A DNA stretch of 64,000 nt from contig MKSW01000003.1 in NCBI GenBank assembly GCA_001897425.1, positions 60,579 through 124,578 on the forward strand. The letters run 5' to 3'. Source of the stretch: Actinobacteria bacterium 69-20. Lineage in GTDB: Bacteria > Actinomycetota > Actinomycetes > Mycobacteriales > Nakamurellaceae. Positions 36,161 to 43,603 of this stretch are shown here, one piece after another. The position numbers were made by a program, and so were the translations under genes. Position 1 is the stretch's first letter. The number at the start of each line of letters is the position of its first letter. Under the pieces are notes generated by a model, which saw nothing but the letters and a program-made list of their open reading frames with translations, was not told where the DNA came from and did not search any database.

Positions 36161-36279
36161 GTGCGCACACCCTCGCCCCAGCGTGTACGCACTCGCCCCG
36201 TGCGCACACGCTCGCCCCCGTGCGCACGTCCTCGCGCCCGTGCGAATACCTCGCCCCCGTGCGTACACCCTCGCTCCCG
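36161..36279. repeat. Six imperfect 19-20 bp tandem repeats
   Basis: Units of the type GTGCGCACACCCTCGCCCC run head to tail between the kinase remnant and the single 51-bp element at 36279. They are free of stop codons on the minus strand but encode only Arg/Gly/Ala-rich nonsense, so are taken as non-coding. Confidence 0.75.
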
Positions 36280-36329
36280 GTGTGTATGTAACTGGGACAA
36301 AAGCGACACATTGCTGCAGCACTCACACC
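36279..36329 (+). repeat. 51-bp GGTGTG/CACACC element, solitary copy
   Basis: Begins GGTGTGTATGTAACTGGGAC and ends with CACACC, sharing the core CGACACATTGCTGC with the tandem copies at 38429-38720. It lies just beyond the 3' end of the intact kinase, in the same orientation as the copies beyond its 5' end. Confidence 0.8.
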
Positions 36330-36364
36330 CTTCGCTGTTGATGTGGGACATCCACCGGCTGGAT

Positions 36365-38128
36365 TCACAGTCCCACTGGGCGGAGCACCGGCGGCGCGAC
36401 CGAGGCCGACTCCCGTGCCACCAAGGCCGGCCCTCTTGCAGGTGGAGTCGACTCCCGTGACATCAGGGCCGGCCCCCACGCAACCAGGGCCGGCCCCCGT
36501 GCGGCCAAGGCCGACTCCCGCGCGGCCGGCGCCTCGGTCCCCGCCCCCGCCGCCGTCGGCACCAGCAGTGTGACCACGGTTCCTCCGCCCTCTCGTGCCG
36601 TGACGCGCAGAGTCCCGCCCACCTCCGCCAACGCCTGCGCTGCGGACGCCAGGCCGAGACCGCTTCCCGCGTGCGTCGCCATCGATCCGCGCACTCCCGG
36701 CAACACCACGGCATCGTGCTCGGCGGCCGGGATCCCCGGCCCGTCGTCCGCAATGGTGATCCGGACAGTGTCTGCATCCAGAACAGCGTCATAGGCGGGG
36801 GAGACGGTGATCCAGATGTGCGCGCCCGGCGCGTGCACGCGCGCGTTCGTCAGGATGTTGCTGACCGCATTCGCGAGCGTGTCGCGGCCGCAGTAGACCC
36901 TGCAGTCCTCGACCTCGCACGTGATGTCGACACCGCGGGCCCGGTAGGCGCAGGCGAGAGGTTCGATCATCTCGCGCACTCCGAAAATGCTTGCGGTGCC
37001 GTGAAAGTGGGGATCGAGCAAATGTCCCAGCCGGTCCAGCTCAGCGGTGATGAGGCGCTGGAGGCGGGCCGGGTCGAGCCGGGGATGCATCGTCGGCCGG
37101 GCCAGCAGCTCCGTGGCACCGGCAATCGCGAAGATCGCGTTCCGGGCGTCATGCAGTCGGCGGGCCTGATCGGATTCCAGATCGGCGAGATCTGTTCGCG
37201 CGCTGCGCAATGCGCTGCTCACAGCCAACAGCCGAGTGCCGCGTTTCGTGTGCAATTGCCAGAGATAGTTCGCAGCGGTGGCCGCCACGAGCGTGGCCAG
37301 CAGCACCGCGATTCCGACGCGGATCAATGCCTGACTGGCATGCGGCGAATCCAACGCGGCATGGCCCGCAGACCCGAGCATCAGCAGCAGCGAGCCGCCG
37401 CCGATCAGGATGTCGCCCGCTCGATGCTTCACCCTACCGACCACCATGAAGGTGAGGCCTAGGAGCGCCCACCCTGCCGCGTTGATCACTTCCAGCCCGC
37501 GGAGCAGCGGGGCGAGGGCCGTGGCACCGCCATCGGCCTCGAGCGCGAATGCGACTGCCGCTCCGCTCGCGACCACGAGCACCATCGGGATAGTGAGTTG
37601 CCGAGGCCGGAGGCGCGCCACGACCGCCGGCGAAACAAGTGCGATCACGCCGATGCCCAGCACCGCCAGCTTCACGAATGCTCGCAGCAGGCCTGCGTAC
37701 CCGCCGTGAAAGGCGGGTATGCCCGTCACACCCGCGATCATGGAGACGGCCGGGAACGAGAATGCGGTGATCGTGAGCGCCGCGACACCGAGTGCCGCTC
37801 GGGCCCGACCGGTGATCCGCCAGATCGCGAACAGCATCGCGGCGGAGGCGAGAAGCAGTGCGCCGCAGAGGGAGTCGGACGCATCGATCAATGCCACCCG
37901 CGCAGCATGTGACCGGTGCATCGCGAGAGCGCCCAGCGCCGTCCACAGCGCGAGGACGCCTGCGGCCGTTCCGGCGATGGCCGCGACATTCGGCCGAACC
38001 GCCGTGGGCACCGGCCTCCGCCGATCGGGGCCGACGTATCCGCCCATCGCCTCGCGGTGATCGACCGGCACAGGCACGCGACCGACATCGCTCGCCGCCA
38101 CGTTGATCGACACCCCACGCACCTCCAC
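36365..38128 (-). CDS. Membrane sensor histidine kinase
   Basis: 587 residues. A YVGPDRRRPV segment common near the N-terminus of actinobacterial sensors precedes about seven to eight membrane helices (residues 47-290). A dimerisation helix follows with probable phospho-His326 (RRLHDARNAIF), then an ATPase domain with N-box Asn428 (NAVSNILTNAR), G1 DDGPGIP and G2 GSGLGLASAAQ. The signal is unknown. The last ~55 residues are a degenerate repeat of ARGPALVA/ARES units. GTG start chosen among several. A dispersed-word copy (36780-36799) is read as AYDAVLD between two ATPase motifs. Flanked on both sides by 51-bp elements. Confidence 0.85.
   Translation of the reverse strand: MEVRGVSINVAASDVGRVPVPVDHREAMGGYVGPDRRRPVPTAVRPNVAAIAGTAAGVLALWTALGALAMHRSHAARVALIDASDSLCGALLLASAAMLFAIWRITGRARAALGVAALTITAFSFPAVSMIAGVTGIPAFHGGYAGLLRAFVKLAVLGIGVIALVSPAVVARLRPRQLTIPMVLVVASGAAVAFALEADGGATALAPLLRGLEVINAAGWALLGLTFMVVGRVKHRAGDILIGGGSLLLMLGSAGHAALDSPHASQALIRVGIAVLLATLVAATAANYLWQLHTKRGTRLLAVSSALRSARTDLADLESDQARRLHDARNAIFAIAGATELLARPTMHPRLDPARLQRLITAELDRLGHLLDPHFHGTASIFGVREMIEPLACAYRARGVDITCEVEDCRVYCGRDTLANAVSNILTNARVHAPGAHIWITVSPAYDAVLDADTVRITIADDGPGIPAAEHDAVVLPGVRGSMATHAGSGLGLASAAQALAEVGGTLRVTAREGGGTVVTLLVPTAAGAGTEAPAARESALAARGPALVAWGPALMSRESTPPARGPALVARESASVAPPVLRPVGL
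36780..36799 (-). repeat. Dispersed word, one-mismatch copy in kinase
   Basis: Reverse complement CCCGCCTATGACGCTGTTC encodes AYDAVLD in a loop of the ATPase domain. Confidence 0.7.
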
Positions 38129-38287
38129 CAGCTGTCGCGCGGCAGAAGCACAACCGCCGTGCGCTCACAGTCTGTGATGCGTCAACGCCTTCCCACAAGC
38201 CTCGTTCGGGTGAATAATCGTCCCGATCGGCCGCTGCTGCCGGTTTGCCCGGTTCGAAAGGCCACGCTCCGACGGCTTCCCGTGCTC

Positions 38288-38310
38288 CTCGGGTATGACG
38301 ATGAGCCGCG
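38288..38310 (+). repeat. Dispersed word, partial copy
   Basis: CTCGGGTATGACGATGAGCCG: the first ten bases of the core match exactly and the GTTC end is replaced. Confidence 0.6.
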
Positions 38311-38428
38311 CTACCGCGCCACACGGGTTCCCCAGCCGGGGCCCCGCAGCCGCAGCATTCACACCTCATGAGTATCGCGGGCGAAGCGAGCCGAAGGGGC
38401 GCTCTCGCCGTGACGTACGCACCCGAGG

Positions 38429-38720
38429 GGTGTGAATAGAACCGGGCCAATTCGGACAGAATGCTGCTAGACGCACACCCTAGATGGAGAGTGTTAATGC
38501 TGCAGGGGAGTGTGAGTAAAACAGGGCCGAATCGGACAGAATGCTGCTAGACGCACACCTTAGATGGAGAGTGTGAATGCTTCAGAACGGTGTGTGTATA
38601 ACCGGGACAATCGCGACACATTGCTGCTAGACGCACACCTTAGATGGAGAGTGTGAATGCTGCAGAACGGTGTGAGTCCAGCAGGGCGACACGCCGCGCA
38701 AATGCTGCTACATTCACACC
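38429..38720 (+). repeat. Array of four 51-bp elements at an exact 80-bp period
   Basis: Elements start at 38429, 38509, 38589 and 38669, each opening with (G/A)GTGTG and ending in CACACC (positions 38479, 38559, 38639, 38720). The core includes GGGNCNA and TGCTGCTA. The 29-base spacers are also conserved (TTAGATGGAGAGTGTGAATG form), so the true unit is 80 bases. Each unit contains inverted GTGTG/CACAC pairs. The fourth copy is the most diverged. Confidence 0.9.
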
Positions 38721-38735
38721 TGAAAAGGGCTGCGC

Positions 38736-39329
38736 TCAGGGGAGGGGGGCGCTGTCCTCCGCATCGTCCGAGACGGCTTCATGCTTTCCGGCCGAGGTCG
38801 CGGCCACACTCACATCGGGGGAGTCGCCAGCCTCCTCGGCGTCGTGCTTCTCGCCGGGCTCGCTCTCCTCGTTCGGGAAGAAGAGGCGCCACAGGAGAAT
38901 GAGCGCCACCAGGGCGAGAGCCACGGCCCCTATGCCCGCGGGCTGGCTCAGGAATGTAACGACGTAGCCGCCCTTTGGGATATGGAACGCCACCACGCCG
39001 ACCACGAAGTCGTCCGGAATGGTCCAGACATCCGCGGTGCGATTGGCGTCGCCCTTGGTCTTGATGCCCTGAGGGGTGATTTCGACGATCCGGTGGGTCA
39101 CCAGATCGTTGCCCTGCCCATGCCGGAACGTGATGATGTCGCCGACCCGGAAGTCGCCCCTCGCGGGTCGATCCACTACGAGATCGCCCGGGTCGAGAGT
39201 CGGCACCATTGACCCTGTCTCCACCACAAACTTTTGGTAACCCGCGGCGTGGAACCCGTACGCGACTCCGCCGATCCCCAAGATCACAAACACCAGGAGG
39301 CCCCATGCGATCCAATGTCGGATACGCAT
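38736..39329 (-). CDS. sipW: SipW-type (ER-type) signal peptidase I
   Basis: 197 residues with an N-terminal membrane helix (7-26), the catalytic Ser40 in ETGSMVPTL, and His79 (LVTHRIVEI) where canonical bacterial enzymes have Lys. This Ser/His dyad is typical of SipW. A second helix (about 127-147) anchors the C-terminus, followed by an acidic tail. SipW enzymes process TasA/camelysin-like surface proteins; one such gene lies 40 bases upstream and two more at 41.8-43.4 kb. Confidence 0.9.
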   Translation of the reverse strand: MRIRHWIAWGLLVFVILGIGGVAYGFHAAGYQKFVVETGSMVPTLDPGDLVVDRPARGDFRVGDIITFRHGQGNDLVTHRIVEITPQGIKTKGDANRTADVWTIPDDFVVGVVAFHIPKGGYVVTFLSQPAGIGAVALALVALILLWRLFFPNEESEPGEKHDAEEAGDSPDVSVAATSAGKHEAVSDDAEDSAPLP

Positions 39330-39369
39330 GGGGCCTCCCGAGTAACGCGCTTCCAGCTACGCTACATCA

Positions 39370-40176
39370 TCACCAGTTCGAGCCCACGGTCCCTACCGAT
39401 GCGGGATTCTTTGTGGCTGCCTTTGTGCCAGGTTGAATCAGAGGGTACTGGCCGACCTGGGTCGCAACAATCTTGAAGGGCAGATTGACCTGCGGGGAAT
39501 CCATGGCCGTCATGTCACCTGTAACGCCAAATTTAATCGTGGCAGATGCGCCCATCGCGCCGGGAGCGAGATTCTTCCAGACTAATATTGCCGCAGGAAC
39601 TCCGCACTCGGCAATATCGGTGCCACCTCCGACCACGTGCTGGACATTGCTTCCGCCGTCGCCGTTGTCGGTGACGGTGCAAGTGTTACGTGCGGTCGAG
39701 GACGAATAACCTTGCATCGCGTCACTAACACTAGGAAGTTGAAGGTTGTACGATTCAAATCCGATACCTGATTGACCGGTTACGGCAAAATGGCCATATT
39801 GCCCCAATCCGCCGTCTGTAACGGCAGTGCCATTCGTGACGTATGCCTTCCCAGACGGATCCTTGGCGCCCGTGAATGCGCCGTACGCCGCTGAATTTGA
39901 ATCGAAAACAAGCCAGATATCAGAATTAGTAGCTGACCCAGCCGTGGTGTTGAAACTAACCTTTTGGGTCTTATCAACCCCAGGAACCAGGTTGGAGAAA
40001 TTGAGTGTAGTGTTCTGCGCTTGGACGGTGAGATGACCTGTGGTTCCGGTCAGTTGTCCACCTGTTTCCGACGTGAAGTACGCCCCCGTCCCCTGCACGG
40101 CTGTGGTGACGAGCACGGTGGTGAGCCCCAGCGCACCTGCGAAGCCCGCGAGTCTGGCAACTTTCCCCTTTTTCAT
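39370..40176 (-). CDS. SipW-dependent TasA/camelysin-like secreted protein
   Basis: 268 residues with a long SipW-type signal peptide (KKGKVARLAGFAGALGLTTVLVTT) and the usual AYFTSE just after the hydrophobic stretch. Then a beta-rich domain (GHLTVQAQNTTLNFSNLVPG, KVSFNTTAGSATNSDIWLVF). Two Cys pairs may form disulphides. The family builds surface fibres or is a matrix protein. ATG 40176 has GGGAGG upstream. A/T content and codon choice are visibly higher than neighbours (for example 39880-39960), suggesting recent acquisition. Forms an operon with sipW. Confidence 0.82.
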   Translation of the reverse strand: MKKGKVARLAGFAGALGLTTVLVTTAVQGTGAYFTSETGGQLTGTTGHLTVQAQNTTLNFSNLVPGVDKTQKVSFNTTAGSATNSDIWLVFDSNSAAYGAFTGAKDPSGKAYVTNGTAVTDGGLGQYGHFAVTGQSGIGFESYNLQLPSVSDAMQGYSSSTARNTCTVTDNGDGGSNVQHVVGGGTDIAECGVPAAILVWKNLAPGAMGASATIKFGVTGDMTAMDSPQVNLPFKIVATQVGQYPLIQPGTKAATKNPASVGTVGSNW

Positions 40177-40270
40177 GTGTGCCTCCCGCACATCCCGGGC
40201 TTGTCCGCGCGGCAACGGTTGCCGCCTGCCCGATTCCAGGGTGCTTCGCAGCGGCTACGCCTCGTATTCT

Positions 40271-40286
40271 CAAAATTGATGATTCG
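40271..40286 (-). promoter_or_regulatory. Shared upstream motif of SipW-substrate genes (copy 1)
   Basis: CAAAATTGATGATTCG on the plus strand, 95 bases before the TasA-like start. A near-identical CAAAATTGACGATG occurs 102 bases before the second surface-protein operon, suggesting a common regulator or promoter. Confidence 0.45.
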
Positions 40287-40347
40287 ACCCGAATGAGTGA
40301 CGCAGAGCATTCGTGGTGCTACGGAGCGTCGTCGCTCCCCGGGCGGC

Positions 40348-40791
40348 TTAGCTCTCGAAAATGCCCAATCCGAGCGCCCGAGCCGCGTCGTTCTGCCGGT
40401 TGTCGCGGGAGAGCAGGAGTACTGTGTCGGCCGTCATGTCCGCGACCCTCGTGCATGCGGCGAGGTGGATCGCGTCCAGGGTGCGGACGGGCGTCACGTG
40501 GACGTATTCGCGGGCGAGCGCCGTGGTGGCGCTGCCCAGCGGAATAACGCCCAGTGGGCCGGAGTCCGAGGTGTCGGCCGTGTACCGGGCCAGCAGATTG
40601 TCCGCGTCGGCAGCGTCGATGGCACCATTTCGCTGCGCGCGTGCGATCGTGCTGGCGATCTCGACATCGGTCAACTCGCTGGTCACGACGGGATCGCTGC
40701 CGTCGTAAAGTACGTCCGCCAAGGCGGCGCTGTCCGACTGATCGCCGAGGTAGATGCGGCCCAGAGCGCTCGTATCGATGTAGATGATCAT
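40348..40791 (-). CDS. PIN-domain toxin (VapC-like)
   Basis: 147 residues. The PIN fold starts IIYIDTSALGRIYLG (first acidic residue), followed by ELTDVEIASTIARA (Glu) and TLDAIHLAACTRV (Asp), the usual acidic metal triad of an endoribonuclease. The start at 40791 overlaps the antitoxin stop (ATGA). An upstream in-frame extension is rejected because it would run through the antitoxin gene. Confidence 0.86.
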   Translation of the reverse strand: MIIYIDTSALGRIYLGDQSDSAALADVLYDGSDPVVTSELTDVEIASTIARAQRNGAIDAADADNLLARYTADTSDSGPLGVIPLGSATTALAREYVHVTPVRTLDAIHLAACTRVADMTADTVLLLSRDNRQNDAARALGLGIFES

Positions 40792-41054
40792 CGTTCGTCG
40801 CGCTCGGCCGAAACAAGTGCCGAGGCGTACCCGGCGGGCGTCGAGATGGTGCGGCGTACAGCCGGGGCCTGTTGCGGGGCGCGGGAGACCAATATCCCGG
40901 CGCGGATCGCGTCGGCCTTCCAAGCGTGAGCGTCGGCGACCGCCCCGCGGAGCAGCCGAGTGATGAAGGCGTTGACGGACTCTCCGGTCAGAGCGGCGCG
41001 CTCCTTGACGGCGTCCGCGAGCGAGTCGTCGACTCGTGTGATCAGCTGTCTCAT
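40788..41054 (-). CDS. VapB-like ribbon-helix-helix antitoxin
   Basis: 88 residues. RQLITRVDDSLADAVKERA followed by TGESVNAFITRLLRGAV is a ribbon-helix-helix DNA-binding domain. The C-terminal part should wrap the PIN toxin. Pairs with the VapC at 40348 by ATGA overlap. A perfect inverted repeat lies just upstream (41062-41091). Confidence 0.82.
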   Translation of the reverse strand: MRQLITRVDDSLADAVKERAALTGESVNAFITRLLRGAVADAHAWKADAIRAGILVSRAPQQAPAVRRTISTPAGYASALVSAERDER

Positions 41055-41061
41055 AAGTTTA

Positions 41062-41091
41062 TGATAGCAACAAGCGCTGATTGTGCTATCA
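41062..41091. promoter_or_regulatory. Inverted repeat, candidate VapB operator
   Basis: TGATAGCA and TGCTATCA are perfect 8-base arms with a 14-base spacer, starting 8 bases upstream of the antitoxin start. VapBC complexes commonly repress through such sites. Confidence 0.6.
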
Positions 41092-41148
41092 GACCCAGTG
41101 CACCGGCGGCGCGGTGGCCGCCGCCCTCTCAGGCTTCCGGGGCGCGCG

Positions 41149-41523
41149 TCAGCAGTCGATGATTGGAAGGCCCGGATCTAGAAATTCCAGATCGTCCCGG
41201 TCCGAGCTGAGCACCGCCGCACGGTGGTGGCGCGCGGAGATGACGACCGAGGCGTCAATCACGTCGCTTGTCGATGTACGTCCGCAAAGCACGCCTGCGG
41301 CTCGCGCCACCGTATCGGTGAGCGGTTCGATCTGTACATCGCGCGATCCAAGAAGTCGAGCCAAGAGCACCTGACGGCTGCCATCACGCCACGCCTGCCC
41401 AACGACTGCGGCCGGGACGACGATGTCGCGTCTATCACGGTGGGCAACCTCGATGAGCGCGGCGGTGCGCCTGTCGCCGCGATCGATCGCAATGAGCGCT
41501 CCGGCGTCCAGGACCAGTGTCAT
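41149..41523 (-). CDS. PIN-domain toxin (VapC-like), second pair
   Basis: 124 residues. LVLDAGALIAIDRGDRRT (first Asp), VPAAVVGQAWRDG, and TSDVIDASVVISARHH plus SSDRDDLEFL carry the acidic residues of the PIN active site. Start overlaps the antitoxin stop at 41520-41523 (ATGA). Confidence 0.84.
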   Translation of the reverse strand: MTLVLDAGALIAIDRGDRRTAALIEVAHRDRRDIVVPAAVVGQAWRDGSRQVLLARLLGSRDVQIEPLTDTVARAAGVLCGRTSTSDVIDASVVISARHHRAAVLSSDRDDLEFLDPGLPIIDC

Positions 41524-41762
41524 CGAGGCTCCACCGCCGCGAGGCGCTCTCGAGCCTCGGCGAGTTCTACATCGGTCACCGGGCCGCCTGTCGCGTCGAA
41601 GAGGTCGGCGAGAACCGCCGCAACCTCTTCGGAGTCCAGCCGGGCCTGGGCAGCCGCGTTCATCCAGGCGCTGAGTGACTCCGCGCGGCCTTCAGCCACT
41701 TCGAGCTTGGCTCGATCCACCACATCCGGGTCGAGACTCACGGTCAATTTGCGGGCGGTCAT
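41520..41762 (-). CDS. VapB-like antitoxin, second pair
   Basis: 80 residues opening TARKLTVSLDPDVVDRAKLEVAEGRAES, a ribbon-helix-helix pattern, with an acidic C-terminus for toxin binding. It begins only four bases after the stop of the surface protein at 41767 on the same strand, so the pair may be read from that operon. Confidence 0.78.
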   Translation of the reverse strand: MTARKLTVSLDPDVVDRAKLEVAEGRAESLSAWMNAAAQARLDSEEVAAVLADLFDATGGPVTDVELAEARERLAAVEPR

Positions 41763-41766
41763 ACTT

Positions 41767-42747
41767 TCATCGTACCAGCCGTTTGCCCCGCCGCCGGGCG
41801 GCGAGGAGCAGCACCAGGCCGAGGAGGAGGGCAGCGCCGCCAGCGGCGAGCATGGCGATGATCGGGGCGCCGGTGTAGGAGAGCGAGCCGCCGTGTTCGC
41901 CGAGGACGAGGATGCCGGCCTTGCCGGGCGCTCCGGCCGCGCCGCCGGCCGGGCCGGCCACCACCGATTCGGTGCCCAGCACTTGAATGTGCGAGCCGCC
42001 GCCCGCATTCTCGGCGACATTGCCCGGCTGCTGGATGCCCGGCCCCGCGCCGCCATCCGCTCCGCCGCCAGTTCCTGCACCGCCGGTGCCGCCGCCCGGA
42101 TTCACCGCCGCACTCGTCAACTCCAGTTGCAGGTCGAACGTGATCCGGCCGTACTGGAACGCATTGTCCAGCACCGGGTCTCGGTTCGGCAGGGTGGCCG
42201 TCATGGTCACCTCAAGTACGTCGCCGTCGTGCAGGCCGCTGGCGAGCGTGACGCTGCTTTCCAGCGACGCCACAGTCTCGGCCGCCCCAGCAGAGGTGCC
42301 GTTGGCCGCAACGTGGACGGTGAGGCCGAGCGCTTTCGCGAGCGCCTGCCCGGATCCCGCCCGCGTCGGCCCGCCCACCGGCCCGTCGGCGATCGTCACG
42401 TTGACCATCTGCAGCGAGATCGTGTCCGCGAGCCCCGAATCGCCACCGTTGCCGCTCGCGTCACGGACCTGCATCGTGCCGCTGACCGACCCGCCGGGCA
42501 CCAGATCCGTCATGTTCAGCAGTGGTGTGCTCGCGACGGTCGAGAAATCCGTATCCCCAGCCATTTTCACCTGGATGGGCGGTGCGGCGGCGCTCGCCGG
42601 CGAGCCCAGCCACAGGCCACCTGCCAGGCCCAGTGTCACCAACGCGAGGGTGGAAAGCAGCCCGCCGGTGCGGCGCATCGCCCGGCCGCGGCGTGGGCGC
42701 GAACGGCCGAGCGGGGGAGTATGCACGGTCTGCGTCGTGGTCATCAT
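41767..42747 (-). CDS. Secreted surface protein with C-terminal anchor (TasA-like fold)
   Basis: 326 residues. A signal peptide (LLSTLALVTLGLAGGLWLGSPASA) precedes a beta-rich domain whose LLNMTDLVPGGSVSGTMQV resembles the NFSNLVPG segment of the TasA-like protein at 39370. A Gly-rich linker follows. The end is LSYTG, a hydrophobic helix and RRRGKR, i.e. a sortase-like sorting signal with an unusual LSYTG in place of LPXTG. Start overlaps the upstream gene (ATGA). Confidence 0.75.
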   Translation of the reverse strand: MMTTTQTVHTPPLGRSRPRRGRAMRRTGGLLSTLALVTLGLAGGLWLGSPASAAAPPIQVKMAGDTDFSTVASTPLLNMTDLVPGGSVSGTMQVRDASGNGGDSGLADTISLQMVNVTIADGPVGGPTRAGSGQALAKALGLTVHVAANGTSAGAAETVASLESSVTLASGLHDGDVLEVTMTATLPNRDPVLDNAFQYGRITFDLQLELTSAAVNPGGGTGGAGTGGGADGGAGPGIQQPGNVAENAGGGSHIQVLGTESVVAGPAGGAAGAPGKAGILVLGEHGGSLSYTGAPIIAMLAAGGAALLLGLVLLLAARRRGKRLVR

Positions 42748-43397
42748 GGGCTTGCCAGCGTCTGACTGAGGGTGTAGTCCATCGCGAATCCGCCGGTCGC
42801 GGCCTGGACGGAATTGTCCGCGGACGCCGCCAGCCCGATCTCGAAGCGGACGCACACGGCGTCATGAGAGTCGGTGAGCGAGCCTAGCGGCAGCGTCTGC
42901 GGATCGTGCAGCGCCGCCAGCACCGGGTACGTCGCGGCATCCGCGAACCCGCCCGCCGGCGCGCACCGGCCGTCCGCCCAATGCGCATCGCTCTCGGACA
43001 CGGGTACGGAGACGGACACCGTCATCCACGCATTGTCGGTGAACGGTCCGGGCACCGCCCCGGACAGCGTCATCGCCAGATCCGCCGCACCCACGCCGGC
43101 CATGTCCGCCGTCACGAGTTGATCGGCCGTGCGGCTCTCGCCCGGGGCGAGGTTCTCGATCGAGAGGTCGCTGCCCAGGCCGTGGTTCACCTCGATCGTC
43201 AGGTGCCCCGCCCCGATGATGTTGTGCGGGATCGCGCCCACCGCCGGGATCAATAGCCCAGCGGCGATCCCGCCGGCCGCCAGCGCGAACGCGACGACAC
43301 CGGCCATGCTGCCGACCTTCGTTCCCAGCCTGATGGCCTGCCCCCGTTCTCCCCCACAGCGCTGCACAGAGCGCGGCAACACACGCCTCCCGCGCAT
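42744..43397 (-). CDS. SipW-dependent-type secreted protein
   Basis: 217 residues from the ATG at 43397; a GTG at 43451 would add a Cys-containing 18 residues. The signal region IRLGTKVGSMAGVVAFALAAGG is typical of SipW substrates. The mature part (GHLTIEVNHGLGSDLSIENLAPGESRT) parallels the other two surface proteins here. Role inferred as a structural surface component. Coupled to the anchored protein by ATGA. Confidence 0.72.
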   Translation of the reverse strand: MRGRRVLPRSVQRCGGERGQAIRLGTKVGSMAGVVAFALAAGGIAAGLLIPAVGAIPHNIIGAGHLTIEVNHGLGSDLSIENLAPGESRTADQLVTADMAGVGAADLAMTLSGAVPGPFTDNAWMTVSVSVPVSESDAHWADGRCAPAGGFADAATYPVLAALHDPQTLPLGSLTDSHDAVCVRFEIGLAASADNSVQAATGGFAMDYTLSQTLASP

Positions 43398-43498
43398 GTC
43401 GTCGCACCGCCGCCGCACGGTCTCCGCCGCGACGCCACAGGACGGGCACACCCGTCCGCGCCTTTCAGCCTCTCAAAGATCATTCGTCCGCCCATCGC

Positions 43499-43512
43499 CA
43501 AAATTGACGATG
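43499..43512 (-). promoter_or_regulatory. Shared upstream motif of SipW-substrate genes (copy 2)
   Basis: CAAAATTGACGATG, matching 12 of 14 bases of the motif at 40271, at nearly the same distance (102 versus 95 bases) from a SipW-substrate start. Confidence 0.45.
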
Positions 43513-43546
43513 TGGCCTCCGAAGTAAGCACGGCGGCGCGGAGCGC

Positions 43547-43567
43547 CGGGAACGACGTCATCTCCGT
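43547..43567 (-). repeat. Dispersed word variant GGGAACGACGTCATCTCCG
   Basis: A variant form (three core mismatches) repeated almost exactly at 44364-44382 with the preceding GCGCCG. It lies in the gap between the surface-protein operon and the third VapC. Confidence 0.6.
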
Positions 43568-43603
43568 GTCGTCCATGAGGGTCGTGCGTGCCGGGCGGAG
43601 CGG

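Larger units (their letters stand above)
38129..38735. other. 607-base non-coding region with tandem array
   Basis: Between sipW (downstream end) and the kinase start, both on the minus strand. No open frame looks coding. It holds a partial dispersed word (38288), an orphan half element ending at 38365, and the 80-bp-period array (38429-38720). The kinase promoter should lie here but no convincing -35/-10 pair was found. Confidence 0.8.

Noticed and set aside
35919..36479. A 186-residue reverse-strand ORF between response regulator and kinase
   Set aside because: Only its last ~75 residues resemble a kinase end; the rest translates the short repeats and the 51-bp element into Arg/Gly-rich nonsense, so it is called a remnant.
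38429..38720. CRISPR array
   Set aside because: The period is 80 bases, the spacers are nearly identical, and no cas gene is present.
38429..38720. Integron attC sites
   Set aside because: No GTTRRRY core sites, no integrase and no cassettes between the elements.
41767..42747. Plus-strand ORF of 513 residues across the toxin-antitoxin and surface genes
   Set aside because: A shadow across four well-supported reverse genes, without a recognisable domain.
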